A DNA stretch of 64,000 nucleotides from Poa pratensis (lineage: Eukaryota > Streptophyta > Magnoliopsida > Poales > Poaceae), in contig CAMZMU010000096.1 of NCBI GenBank assembly GCA_947311845.1, positions 18,477,229 to 18,541,228 on the forward strand. The letters are read 5' to 3'. The first letter of the stretch is position 1, and every line of letters starts with the position of its first letter. Shown here piece by piece: positions 34,320-46,400 of this stretch. Position numbers and translations under genes: made by a program. The notes beneath the pieces are model-generated. The model was not told the origin of the DNA, searched no databases, and saw nothing but the letters and a program-made list of their open reading frames with translations.

Positions 34320-35938
34320 TGATGTCTACGCACGCTTCTATTCTTGTAGACAGTGTTGGGCCTCCAAATGCAGAGGTTTGTAGAACAGCAGCAAGTTTCC
34401 CTTAAGTGAATCACCCAAGGTTTATCGAACTCAGGGAGGTAGAGGTCAAAGATACCCCTCTCGAGCAACCCTGCAATTAAGATACAAGAAGTCTCTTTTG
34501 TCCCCAACACACCTAATACACTTGTCAGATGTATAGGTGCACAATGGCGGATCCAGAAATATTTTAAAGCCTGGGCAAAATGTACAAGTACCATAAAAAT
34601 ACGCTAATTTTTGTACAAACACTATGAAAATACGGCTTGCCGGCCGGCCGGAAGCCCGGGCAGCTGCCCGGGCGGCCGGGACGCTGGGTCCGCCACTGTA
34701 GGTGCACTAGTTCGGCGAAGAGATATTAAAATACAAGTGATATGGATGATTATATGTGGTAATTGCAATCTGAAATAAAAATGGCAGCAAGCAAACATGT
34801 AGCAGAACTGGTTGTAAACGGTGTTTCGATGCTTAGAAATAAGGCCTAGGGATCATACTTTCACTAGTGGACACTCTCAACAATAATAATATAATTGAAT
34901 ATATAGATATTTCCTCTTCACTATGCTACTCTGAATTATTCTCTCGTTGGATAACGAACACCAATCCACTGCATAGGGCTATAAAAGCACACCTTAAAGT
35001 CGCATTCCACATCTAGGGAACCCCACAATGTCAACTTGAGCGCCCTAAAATAGTACTAGACAAACACCACAATTTCATAGAGACATCCAACACAAATAAT
35101 AACTCATGATAAGTATTCCTGTAATCTTTAGCCTAAGAGCCACACACGGTGCGCACACTGTCAACTTCGCACCGTGGGACAAAGGTGACTCCGGAGTTTA
35201 CATTAATAAAACCACTCAAGTAGCATATAAGATAATGAAGAGTAACATCTATGGATTCAACTAGATTACAAAACTCATGATCACATAAAGATCACACCAT
35301 GGGAGAGAGAGATAAACCACATAGCTACCAGCATGAGCCCTCAACCCCGAGGAAGAACTACTCCCTCCTCATCATGGGAGGCAGCAACGGTGATGAAGGT
35401 GGCGGTGGCGTCGATGGAGATGGCTCTAGGGGCAATTCCCCGTCCCGGCAAGGTGCCGAAACAGAGACTTCTGTCCCCCCAAATTAGGGTTTTTGGTGGC
35501 GGCGGAGCTACGGAACTCTTCTGGAGAAATCGTCGATCGTTTTAGGGTTTGCACCGCGGAGGCAATATATAGTCCAAAGGGCGTCGCGAGGAGGTGACCG
35601 AGGCGGCCACACCACACCACGGCGCGGCCCCCCTCTGGCCGCGCGGGCCCATGGTGTGGGAGATGTGGGCCTCCCCAGACTTGTCCTTCTAGCTCCCGGA
35701 GTCTTCTGGCGTTTTAGAATTTCTGTAATTTTTTTAGATTTTTCTGAGCACTTTCATTTTTGGACCTTTTCTGCAATGCACAGACAAAATAAACAGAAAA
35801 ACTGGCACTGTGGCATCTTGTTAATAGGTTAGTCCAATAAATGCATAAAAATGCTATGAAGTGTATATAAAACATGTAACAATTGGTATAATATCAACAT
35901 GGAAATTCATAAATTATAGATACGTTTGAGACGTATCA
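34320..35938 (-). mobile_element. Solo LTR (Gypsy type), 1619 bp, with 5-bp target duplication
   Basis: On the minus strand it starts TGATACGTCTCAAACG and ends GTAGACATCA. GTTCC flanks it on both sides (34315-34319 and 35939-35943), so it is a clean solo LTR left by recombination between two LTRs. It interrupts the CACTA second ORF. Its first 150 or so bases match the LTRs at 43464-53652, but the rest differs. It contains a hAT MITE. Confidence 0.92.
34542..34698. mobile_element. hAT-type MITE, 157 bp, inside the solo LTR
   Basis: Ends CAATGGCGGATCCAG and CTGGGTCCGCCACTG are imperfect inverted repeats of the hAT CAGTGGCGGA type. An 8-bp duplication TAGGTGCA lies at 34534-34541 and 34699-34706. 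The centre is a strong GCCGG/CCCGGGC hairpin. Confidence 0.88.
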
Positions 35939-35943
35939 GTTCC

Positions 35944-36570
35944 TCACTCCCACATGTAGCTCACAACTTGTCTTCTCCCTGATATAATCCACGGGGTAGC
36001 GATCCGTCGGTGCCTCATCAGCATCGACCCCCGTTGAAGCCACGCTACTTCTCCGCTGAGATGGGCCGCCTTGACTATCTTCCTGCAGCTGATGAGTTGC
36101 CCATTGATCGCGCATTCCTCCTGCTCCTTCCGCTTCTTTGCTCTCGCTCTGCTTCTATAAGATTCACGGTCCTCGGGAAACCCACTCTCCCACGGCACAC
36201 TAGGTCCATAGCCTCGTGTTCGTCCTGTTTTTTCACGATTCCCGAGGGCCTTTGTCAGATCATCGTTCTCTCTGTCGGGAATAAACTTTCCCTCTCAAAC
36301 CTCGGCAATTGCTTCAACAATTGCTTTCTGGGGTATAGAAATTTCTTTCTTTTCATCAATTATTAACTCCCATGTTTCCATGTCATACTCCGCCCCATGC
36401 CCAAGTATCCAATTTCTTACCCTATGGGGCCAGTCCTCTGTAGCTGGAGTGATCCCTTTTTCGCGCATGGTGGCCTCAGCTTGATCCCACTTAGTTTCGG
36501 CACTTCTGTAGCCACCTGCCCCCATCTTATGGTGATATTTCTTTTTCGCTGCATTATCCTTATTCTTTTT
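35944..36570 (-). pseudogene. CACTA second ORF, N-terminal part
   Basis: Minus-strand fragments read GAGGYRSAETKWDQAEATMR followed by WILGHGAEYDMETWEL (36525-36300) and PWESGFPEDRESYRSRARAK (36198-36100), then SYMWE at the edge of the solo LTR. They continue directly into the block at 34308 once the LTR is ignored. Frame changes separate the fragments. Confidence 0.65.
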
Positions 36571-36573
36571 CGA

Positions 36574-36687
36574 CCTTTAGTCCCGGTTCGTGGCTCCAAC
36601 CGGGACTAAAGGTGTTTTTGGGTGCCACCAACCGGCGCGCGCAAATGCCCCTTTAGTCCCGGTTGGTGGCTCCAACCGGACTAAAGG
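36574..36687. repeat. Two tandem hairpins of CACTA subterminal type
   Basis: CCTTTAGTCCCGGTT, a nine-base loop, and its exact inverse AACCGGGACTAAAGG form 36574-36612. A second, slightly imperfect copy lies at 36650-36687. Such motifs serve as transposase-binding sites in CACTA elements, yet here they lie between the two coding blocks. Confidence 0.8.
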
Positions 36688-36778
36688 TGTTTTTTTAGCG
36701 CGCAAAGGCCAAATTTTCTGTGACAAGTGTTTGAAAATGAATTTGATAAGTGTTTGAATATGAATTCGAATAACTTCT

Positions 36779-37165
36779 GCATACTTTTGAATCTGACAAA
36801 AATTTCAACATGAAAAGTGTTTGAATTATAATAACTAATCCAAAACATTTTCTGTTTTCTAAAATAATTATTCTAACTATTCAAACTATTAACCATTTTG
36901 CCATTTTCAAATAAAAATGCATTAGCTAATATATTTTTTTGCATATTTTTGAATCTGACAAAAATTTCAGCATGAAAAGTGTTTGAATTTGAATAACTAA
37001 TCCAAAACCATTTTCTGTTTTCTAAAATAATTATTTGAACTATTCAAACTATTAACCATTTTGCCATTTTCAATTAAAAATGCATTAACTAATATTGTTT
37101 GCATATTTTTGAATCTGACAATACTTTCAACATGAAAAGTGTTTGAATTTGAATAACTAATCCAA
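36779..37165. repeat. About 161-bp tandem repeat, 2.4 copies
   Basis: Units begin GCATATTTTTGAATCTGAC at 36779 (one change), 36941 and 37101. They are AT-rich, with AAGTGTTTGAATTTGAATAAC inside. Confidence 0.85.
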
Positions 37166-37320
37166 CCAAGAAAAAAATTTCACTATTCTACCCCTTTTGA
37201 TGCCGGTACCGGGTGTAGACGTATAAGTTTGGATTTTCTCCAGCGGGTCTAGGGTTTCGCCGGAGAGGGGCTCCGGAGCGTCGGAATCCCACCCAAACCT
37301 ACTTGGTGTCATACCAGTGC

Positions 37321-37580
37321 ATGTAGTATGACCAATCAGGAAGAAGCACACAGATCGTGTGTTTCCTTCGAGTGCTTGTGAGCCGTTGGATCAGCGGTGT
37401 GTTTCTTTCGAGCGCTTGTGAGCCGTTGGATCAGCGGTGTGTGTTTCTTTTGAGGGCTTGTGAGATGTAGTATGCCCAATCAGGAAGAAGCACACGGATC
37501 GTGTGTTTCCTTCGAGCGCTTGTGAGCCGTTGGATCAGCAGTGTGTTTTTTCGAGCGCTTGTGAGCCGTTGGATCAGCAC
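37321..37580. repeat. Nested tandem repeats (about 50 bp within 144 bp)
   Basis: CTTGTGAGCCGTTGGATCAGC recurs four times, usually preceded by GTTTCCTTCGAGCG. A larger unit starting ATGTAGTATG is repeated 144 bases apart (37321 and 37465). Confidence 0.8.
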
Positions 37581-37874
37581 TATCACGACCACTTTGTGAG
37601 CCACGCGACCCTATATATAGCCCACCTCTCGGACATCTTCGGCACTCTCAGTGTGTACTCATTGTAGTTCATTTGGTATACAGAGCATTCAGATTCCCTG
37701 CATACATCAGACGGTGCATTTGATATGCAGGCACTCTCTAGCCACCGTCGGGTTGTATGCAGGGGAAACCGTGTGTTTTGTTATATCTAGAAATCCTTCA
37801 GTTCATCGATCGAATACAAATCATTCGGATTCCCCATCTAGTGTTACATAAAAGGTTTAATACATTATTACACA

Positions 37875-38764
37875 TCACCAACATCCCCATCTAGTGTTTG
37901 GGTTTTTTCTGCGCCGTAACCATGGAGCATCTTCATTAATTAACAGGAGACTTGGGTCATCCTTCACTGCGAAGGGCGGAATTTCATGAAACTTATCATA
38001 ATCTTCTGACATGTCTGTCTTGTCCTCCACTCCCACGATGTTTCTTTTCCCTGAAAGAACTATATGACGCTTTGGCTCATCATCTGATATATTATTTTGC
38101 TTATTTTTTCTTTTTCTTGGTTTGGTAGACATGTCCTTCACATAGAAAACCTGAGCCACATCATTGGCTAGGACGAATGGTTCGTCTAAGTACGCAAGAT
38201 TGTTGAGATCCACTGTTGTCATTCCGTACTGCTTGTCTACCTTTAACCCGCCTGCTGTCAGCTTGACCCATTTGCGTCGAAACAAGGGACCTTAAAAGTA
38301 GGTCCATAGTCAAGTTCCCATATCTCCTCTATGTAACCATAATATGTGTCCTTTGACCCATTGTTGTTTGGATCAAAGCGGACACCATCGTTTTGGTTTC
38401 TGCTCTTTTTATCTTGGGCGATCGTGTAAAATGTATTCCCATTTATCTCGTACCCTTGGAAAGTCCATATAGTCGAAGATGGTGACCTGGACAACAAGTA
38501 CAGCTGATCTGAGACAGTGTTGTTATTGTTGAGATGTGTTTGCAACCAACCGCCGAAAAGTCTCCATGTGTTCATGTCTAATCCAGGAGTCAGGCTTCCC
38601 CGGGTTGTTGGAGCGTACAATATTCTTGTGTTCCTTGATATACGGATCCGCCAAGGTGGAATTATGTAGAACTGTGTAGTGTGCTTGAGTGAAAGAATGT
38701 CCGTCCCTACATATTATTGATTTCCTTTCTAGAGTGTCTTTTCCACTCAGTCTCCCCTCATGTC
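37875..38764 (-). pseudogene. CACTA TNP2 transposase, C-terminal segment
   Basis: Reading minus from the Copia boundary: EGRLSGKDTLERKS, HSFTQAHYTVLHNSTLADPY, SDQLYLLSRSPSSTIWTFQG, EINGNTFYTIAQDKKS, YYGYIEEIWELDYGPTFKVP, then YGMTTVDLNNLAYLDEPFVL and NDVAQVFYVKDMSTKPRKR. These are the C-terminal domains (DUF4218/DUF4216 type) of plant TNP2-like transposases. At least two frameshifts (near 38540 and 38270) break it. The end at about 37878 is the normal C-terminus region (PWLRRRK). Confidence 0.85.
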
Positions 38765-39195
38765 TGTTAGACCGGCCCCTGTCTTCCGACGTATTTGCCG
38801 AGTACTTTCCGGCGATCACGTATCTTGCAAAGTTCCTCGGTTCGAACTTCCGGCGAGACGAGTACGTACCAAGCTAAGCACACAACCAGGCACTCAATGC
38901 TTGGATCAGCTAGCTATTTCACGTACACACAATCGCTTGACACACGCGACACCGGAAACTCGATTGGATTGCTAGACGTCCTTCTCGGGCGTCTTTGTTT
39001 ATTGCTTTCAAATTTTCTGGGTGATTTACAAGCTACGATACAATGCATATATATATATGCTAGAGATTGCTAACGATCTGAACCAGCAGGCCGACTTGGT
39101 TACCAACTCGATCTAAACCTATACATGCACGTACTCGTATACAAACCGTTCGGCACACGACGCCGTGCCGGCATCGGACATGGTTATTCCTAACA
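38765..39195 (-). repeat. Copia 3' LTR (431 bp)
   Basis: Contains a TA-rich ATGCATATATATATATGC near 39050. It differs from the other LTR by a few substitutions and small indels, so the insertion is not very recent. Confidence 0.9.
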
Positions 39196-39853
39196 TTCAC
39201 CCCCCTAAGCATGACGTGTGCTTCTCTTCCTCCTGGATCCCAAATACGCCGGTTGCTTCGCGTAACTATGACCCTCGGCATTGCTTTCGCCGCTTCAGTC
39301 TTCATCAGCGGCATTGCTTTCGTCGCTTCTTGTGGCATCCATGACATCGAATTTTCTTTTGTCGACTCATCTACACTTTGACGGTAACAATCCTTCTTTT
39401 CGACATCTTCAAACATCATCTTTGCTTCGGTGCTTTTGAAGCAATCTTCTATGTACTTTATCGGCTGCATCTAAGGAATAATTACCTTAAACAAATGTAG
39501 CCACGCAAGATACACCTCACCTTCATCATGTTGCTCTTCTGCCAACGACAGTGCTTGACGCCAATATTGCATCGTATCTGTGTCTTCAAATTTCGCCGTT
39601 TCTCGCTGAGCAAACATTGCTTTTCGTGCTTCATCTTCACCGGATCATCCTTCCACGGATAGTAATCCAACACGTGTTGCACGCGCGCCAGCATCGGTAG
39701 TCGGCTTGACTCCAGTGCTGTCGGAGCTGCTGCCTCCTCACGCGTGTAGCTTTCTGGTTTATGGTCTTGAGATTGACCAGGTCCGCTTCCTGTGCATGTT
39801 GCACCTCCAGGCGATGCACCAGCCCAAAATGAGCTACGCCTCTCTTCTGGCAT
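39060..39853 (-). pseudogene. Copia internal coding remnant of unknown function
   Basis: Frames 39853-39482 (MPEERRSSFWAGASPGGATC) and 39470-39060 (MQPIKYIEDCFKSTEAKMMF, later a repeated EATKAMP/EAAKAMP) follow gag in the same orientation. They are not pol. The second runs into the LTR. I do not recognise them; the shared register with gag suggests a non-autonomous element with its own filler sequence. Confidence 0.4.
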
Positions 39854-39996
39854 GTACGTAGCAGCACAAGGGCTGCTCCTTTCTAGCCTGCTTACTGGAC
39901 TCCCTTGCTGGAAGGCCTTTTCCGACCCTTGGGTTGGGCCTTGCTCTTGTTCTGGCCGAGCCGGCCTGCTTGTTGGACTGCCTCCATCAAGTCCAT

Positions 39997-41483
39997 CTAT
40001 TGTTGGACGTGGGCACCGCCCATTTCTCTGCTTGCTGGCGATGCTGCTGTACTGCTTGCAATTCGCCCTTCAAACATGCTCCTACTGCCTTTAGGTGCAC
40101 CGTTTGTAGCAATTTCTGCAACGCCTGAGCTGATTGTTTCTTCTGTGCGTGGAAGTGCGGACGAGTTTTTCCTTCGCCACACGACGTCGCGCCTCGCTCC
40201 TGGAGTGTTGTCTTTACTTTCGACAGCCACTCCTTTGACATACGACGTGACACCCCGCCGCACTCCGTGGACCTCTGACGCCACGTACGCCTTCACTTCT
40301 TTCCCGTGCGACGCGACACTACACCGCACATCATGGACTTCTGGCGCCATGTACGCCTTCATACCAGTACTATCGGCATGACATTTCGAATCACCTCCCG
40401 TGTCCGTAGCATCGACACGAGTCTCCAAAACATGTTCACGATGGCAAACTTTCTCTTCCACAAGCGTGTCAGTTTCTTTAGTCACTGCTTGAAGAACTGG
40501 ATCATCCTCATCCACAAGTTCGCACATCAACATCATCGGACTATCATCTCCTTCCTGGGCCATGAGAGCCCTTTGCTTCTTCGATGGTTTCCAGCAATCA
40601 GACTTGAAGTGCCCGGGTTCATGACAGTTATGACACCTTACTTTCTTTATGTCAAACTTCTTCCTCGGCGGAGTGTCGTTGTCCTCCTCCTCTTCATCGT
40701 CGTCTTCTTGCTCATCATCGTCCTGCTCAACGACGTACTTTCTCGCTGGGCGTTGCTTATCCTTCTTGCCGCCGCTCGTGAAGCCTCTTGCTTTTCTTTC
40801 GAAAGAGTCATCCACTGCTGCTTCGTGAGCATCAAGTGCTCACTCTGTTCTGGATCGTCGAAACTGAGCCGAACCCTCTCGTCGTGCTCCTTGAATCTTC
40901 CGACGAGGTCCTCTATCATCAGAGTATTCAAATCGACACACTGCTCGATCGACGTCACGATCTGCATGTAGCGCGCCGGTGCGGCACGCAAGAATCTTCT
41001 GACGTTCTTGATCTCATCCATCTTCTCGCCATATCCCGTGATTGCGTTGATGAGGGTGACGAAATGGGAGGCAAACTGATCAACCGTCTCGCTTTTCTCC
41101 ATCTTCAAATCCTCATAGTTCTTCATCAGGGTTTGAAGAAGCGCTTCCTTCACGCGGGTATGTCCTTGGTGGAGGATCTTGATCGTCTCCCACGCATCCT
41201 TCGCCGATTTCTTTCCGACGAGGTGCTGCATCACGTCCTTGGGCACGACGGAATAGAGCGCCGTTAACGCCCGGCGATCCTTTGTATACTTCACGCCTCC
41301 CTTGACGTAATCGTCGCCGCCTGGATCGATAGCCTCCCAGATCTCCTGATCTTCCATGGCCACCTCCATGTTGATGGCCCATAGCCCGTAGTCCTTGCGA
41401 TCAAGGCGCGGATACAAAGCCGCCCCCACGGTCTCCACCACCGGTGCCGATCCCGAGTTCTCGCCATGCTTCACCATCGCCAT
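39997..41483 (-). CDS. Copia gag with UBN2-type domain and CCHC zinc knuckle (one frameshift)
   Basis: The start is ATG 41483 (MAMVKHGENSGSAPVVETVG). The gag core follows with RLDRKDYGLWAINMEVAMED, GKKSAKDAWETIKILHQGHT and FASHFVTLINAITGYGEKMD. Near 40805 the frame must change to continue with KKDKQRPARKYVVEQDDD, an acidic run and the knuckle CHNCHEPGHFKSDC (CX2CX4HX4C). The second frame ends at 39997. Gag packages the RNA in virus-like particles. With only one break this may once have supported trans-packaging. Confidence 0.82.
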
Positions 41484-41538
41484 GATCTTCTAGTGCTTTC
41501 AGAAAATCACGGACGAATCACCAGGCTCTGATACCAAT

Positions 41539-41965
41539 TGTTAGACCAGCCCCTGTCTTCCGACGTATTTGCCGAGTAATTTTCGGCGATCACGTATCTT
41601 GCAAAGCTCCTCGGTTCGAACTTCCGGCGAGACGAGTACGTACCAAGCTTAGCACACAACCAGACACTCAATGCTTGGATCAGCTAGCTATTTCACGTAC
41701 ACACAATCGCTTGACACATGCGACACAAGGAAACTCGATTGGATTGCTAGACGTCGTCTCGGGCATCTTTGTTTATTGCTTTCAAATTTTCTGGGTGATT
41801 TACAAGCTACGATACAATGCATATATATATATCCTAGAGATTGCTAACGATCTGAACCAGCAGGCCGACTCGGTTACCAACTCTAAACCTATACATGCAC
41901 GTACTCGTATACAAACCGTTCGGCACACGACGCCGTGCCGGCATCGGACATGCTTATTCCTAACA
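41539..41965 (-). repeat. Copia 5' LTR (427 bp)
   Basis: Partner of the LTR at 38765-39195. In the minus orientation it drives the element. Confidence 0.9.
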
Positions 41966-41970
41966 ATGTC

Positions 41971-43463
41971 GTGATTCAGGAAGACCAATCGGCTTAATGT
42001 CAGGAATAAAGTCAACACAAAACTCAATGACCTCCTCTATTCCATAGCCTTTCGAGATGCTTCCTTCTGGCCTAGCATGGTTATGAACATATTTTTTCAA
42101 GACTCCCATGAACCTCTCAAAGGGGAACATATTGTGTAGAAATACAGGACCCATAATGGTAATCTCTTCGACTAGGTGTACTAGGAGTGCGTCATAATAT
42201 TGAAAAAGGATGGTGGGAACACCAACTCAAAACTAACGAGACATTGAACCACATCCTTCTGTAACCTTGGTAGAATTTCTGGATCGATTACCTTCTGAGA
42301 AATTACATTGAGGAATGCACATAACTTCACAATGGGTAGTCAAATATTTTCCGGTAGAATCCCCCGCAATGCAACCGGAACCAATTGAGTCATAAGCACG
42401 TGGCAGTCATGAGACTTTAGGTTCTGGAATTTTTTCTGCCATATTTATTATTCCCTTTATATTCGACGAGAAGCCAGACGGGACCTTCATACTGCTCAGA
42501 CTTCAAAAAATATTTCCTTCTCTTCTTTGGTAAGAGCGTAGCTGGCAGGACTTAGACGTCCTTTATCCGTTTTCATTGGATGCAGGTCGTCTGGGTCTTT
42601 CATACGTTGCTGGTCCTGCCGTGCTTCCGGCGTATCTTTTGTCTTCCCATACACGCCCATGAAGCCTAGCAGGTTCACGCAAAGATTCTTCGTCACGTGC
42701 ATCACGTCGATTGCAGAGCGGACCTCTAGGACTTTCTAATAGGGTAGCTCCCAAAAAAATTATTTCTTCTTCCACATGGGCGCGTGTCCGATAGCGTCAT
42801 TCGGAACAGATTGACTGCCAGGACCCTTTCCAAAGGTTACTATTTGATCCAAATCCTTGACCATAGCAAATACATCATCACCAGTACGCAGACGGGCTTC
42901 TTTCGGTGATCTGCCTCACCTTTGAAATGCTTGCCTTTCTTTCTTAAGGGATGCTTGTTTGGAAGAAATCGACGATGCCCCGGGTACACATTTTCTTACC
43001 TTTATCCAAATATATACTTTCACTCTCACCTAAAAACAGTGCGTGCATGCATTGTATCCCTAGTTTGTCTGTCCTGAAATGTACTAAGAGCAGGCCAATC
43101 ATTGATGGTTACAAACAACAACGCTCGTAGGTCAAATGACTCCTGTTTATGCTCATCCCACACACGTACCCCTTCTTCACGCCACAACTGTAAAATTTCT
43201 TCAACTAATGGCCTCAGGTACACATCAATGTCGTTGCGGGTTTCTTCGGCCTTGGATGAGCACTGGCATCATAATGAACTTCCGCTTCATGCACAACCAA
43301 GGAGGAAGGTTATAGATACATAGAGTCACATGTCAGGTGCTATGACTGCTGCTCTGCTCCCCAAAAAGATTAAAGCCATCCGTACTTAGACCAAACCTTA
43401 AGTTCCTTGCGTTACCTGCAAAGTCCTTGAACTCTCTATCGATTTTTCTCCACTGCGACCCAT
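41971..43463 (-). pseudogene. CACTA TNP2 transposase, middle segment
   Basis: Minus-strand blocks in order: SQWRKIDREFKDFAGN (43450-43400), HSTWHVTLCIYNLPPWLCMK, VYLRPLVEEILQLW plus WDEHKQESFDLRALLFVTIN (43223-43090), NLCVNLLGFMGVYGKT (42690-42640), and MGPVFLHNMFPFERFMGVLK with IEEVIEFCVDFIPDIKPIGL (42154-41975). The segment joins the N-terminal part at HPADG across the nested solo LTRs, and the C-terminal part at PESRH across the Copia element. Several stops and frame changes. Confidence 0.85.
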
Positions 43464-46400
43464 TGATACGTCTCAAACGTATCTATAATTTTTGATGTTC
43501 CATGCTGATATTATACCAGTTGTTACATGTCTTATACACATTTCATAGCATTTTTTATACATTTTCTAGGACTAACCTATTAACAAGATGCCACAGTGCC
43601 AGTTCCTGTTTTCTGTTGTTTTTGTATTCCAGAAAAACTATTAAGGAAATATTTTCGGAATTGGACGAAAATCAACGTGCCCCAGTTTTTCACCGACACA
43701 ACCAGAGAGTCCAAAGGGGAGACGGAGACGAGCCATGAGGCGGCCACGCCAGGGCTCGGCGTGGCCCCCCTGTCAACCGCGCCGAGGGTGGCGTGGGCCC
43801 CTCGGGTGCCCTCCGACGCCGCCCTTTTGCCTATATATTCCTCCCGTCCAGAAAACCCTAAATACCCGAGCCATATTCCACGAAAAGTTCTAGAGCCGCC
43901 ACCGTCGTCAACCCTAGCTCGGGAGGGTTCTGAAGGTCTTCCCGGCACCCTGCCGGAGAGGGGAATCATCACCGGAGGGCTCTACATCGCCATGCCTGCC
44001 TCCGGAGTAATGCGTGAGTAGTTCATCCTTGGACTACGGGTCCATAGCAGTAGCTAGATGGTTGTCTCTCCACCTTGTGCCATCATGTTTAGATCTTGTG
44101 AGCTGCCTATCATGATCAAGATCATCTTATTGTAATGCTACATGTTGTGTTTGCTGGGATCCGATGAATATTGATACTATGATCAAGTTGATTATCAATC
44201 TATATTTATATGTTATTTATGATCTTGCATGCTCTCCGTTACTATTAGATGCTTTGGCCAAGTAGATGCTTGTAACTCCAAGAGGGAGTATTTATGCTAG
44301 ATAGTAGGTTCATGCCTCCAGTAATCTGGGCGAGTGACAGCAACGTCTAAGATTGTGGATGTGCTGTTGCCACTAGGGTAACACAACAATACTTTGTCTA
44401 CGGTCATTTGTGCTGTTTACATTACACGCTTTACTTAATGCAATAATCTGTTGTTTGCAACTTAATACCAACGGGGGACACGGATGTTAACCTGGCGGTG
44501 GATTATTTGTCATAGATGCAGTTCGATAACGGTCTATGTATCTTGTCGTAATGCCCAATTAAATCTCATAGTAATCATCTTGTCATATATATGCATTGTC
44601 ATGCGCTCACTATTTTATCAATTGCCCAGCTGTAATTCGTTTACCCAGCATGTTAGTTATCTTTTATGGAGAGACACCACTAGTGAACTGTGGACCCCGG
44701 TCCATTCTTTTACACTGATAAAACCACCAACTGCAATCATTGTTCTCTTTTACTTTCTGCAATTAAATACTGTTTTCCACACCATACGTTTAATACTTTG
44801 TTTTCAGCAAGCCGGGAAGATTGACAACCTTCCTGTTTCATTGGGGCAAAGTAGTTGATTGTGTTGTGTGCAAGTTCCACATCAGTTATCGAGTAACGGC
44901 GCCACTGACAACCTTCTGAAGTACTCCTAACTCCTCCTGGATTGATAACCTTGGTTTCTTAACTGAGGAAAATTTGCTGCTGCACTACATTATACCTTCC
45001 TCTTGGGGTCTGATACGTCTCAAACGTATCTATAATTTCTGATGTTCCATGTTGATATTATACCAATTGTTACATGTTTTATATACACTTCATAGCATTT
45101 TTATGCATTTTCTGGGACTAACCTATTAACAAGATGCCACAGTGCCAGTTCCTGTTTTCAGCTGTTTTTGTATTCCAGAAAAGCTAGTCTAGAAATATTC
45201 TCGGAATTGGATGAAACTTGGACAGAACCTCCTATTTTTCCAACACGAAGACGGAGTCCAGAGGAGAGACGGAGGAGGGCCACGTGGCACCCACACCATG
45301 GGGCCGCGCGGGCCCCCCCTGTCGCGCCGTGGGGTGGTGTGGGGCCCTCGTGGCTCCGCAGCCGCCGCCCTTTCGCCTATTTATTTCTCCCGACGCGAAA
45401 AACCTAAATACTCGAGCCATTATCCACGAAAAGTTCCAGAGACGTCGCCGCCGTCAATCCTAGCTCGGAGGGTTCATAAGCTCTTCCCGGCACCCTGCCG
45501 GAGAGGGGAATCATCACCGGAGGGCTCTACATCACCATGCCTGCCTCCGGAGTGATGCGTGAGTAGTTCATCCTTGGACTACGGGTCCATGGCAGTAGCT
45601 AGATGGTTGTCTCTCCACTTTATGCTATCATGTTTAGATCTTGTGAGCTGCCTATCATGATCAAGATCATCTTATTGTAATGGTACATGTTGTGTTTGCT
45701 GGGATCCGATGAATATTGAATACTATGTCAAGTTGATTATCAATCTATCTTTTATGTTATTTATGATCTTGCATGCTTTCCGTTACTAGTAGATGCTTTG
45801 GCCAAGTAGATGCTTGTAACTCCAAGAGTGAGTATTTATGCTAGATAGTGGGTTCATGCCTCCGGTAATCTGGGAGAGTGACAATAACTTCTAAGATTGT
45901 GTATGTGCTGTTGCCACTAGGGATAAAATAACCGATGCTTAGCTTAAGGGTGCGCCGTTAGGTCTAATGCATTTGTTTACATTACGCACATTACTTAATG
46001 CAATTATCCGTTGCTTGCAACTTAATACCAACGGGGAACTCGGTATGACAACCTGGCGGTGGATTATTAGTCATAGACGCTGTTGGATAACGATCTATGT
46101 ATTTTGTCGTAATGCCCACATGAATATCATAGTAATCATCATGTCATATATATGCATTGTCATGCGCTCAATATTTTGTCAATTGCCCAGCTGTAATTTG
46201 TTCACCCAGCATGTTAGTTATCTTTTATGGAGAGACACCACTAGTAAACTGTGGACCCCGGTCCATGCTTTTGCACTGATAATACAACCAACTGCAAACA
46301 CTGTTCCTTTTCATTCTCTGCAATTTACTACTGTTTTCCACACCATACGTTTAATCCTTTGTTTTCACCAAGCCGGTGAGATTGACAACCTCACTGTTTC

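Larger units (their letters stand above)
38765..41965 (-). mobile_element. Non-autonomous Copia retrotransposon, 3201 bp, gag only
   Basis: Two LTRs (38765-39195 and 41539-41965) start TGTTAG and end CTAACA. The 5-bp duplication ATGTC flanks the element (38760-38764, 41966-41970). On the minus strand the tRNA-Met-type primer site TTGGTATCAGAGCC lies just inside the right LTR (41525-41538), and a purine tract AGGGGGGTGAA precedes the left LTR. Only gag-like and unknown coding sequence lies between; protease, integrase and RT are absent. It split the TNP2 gene. Confidence 0.93.
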
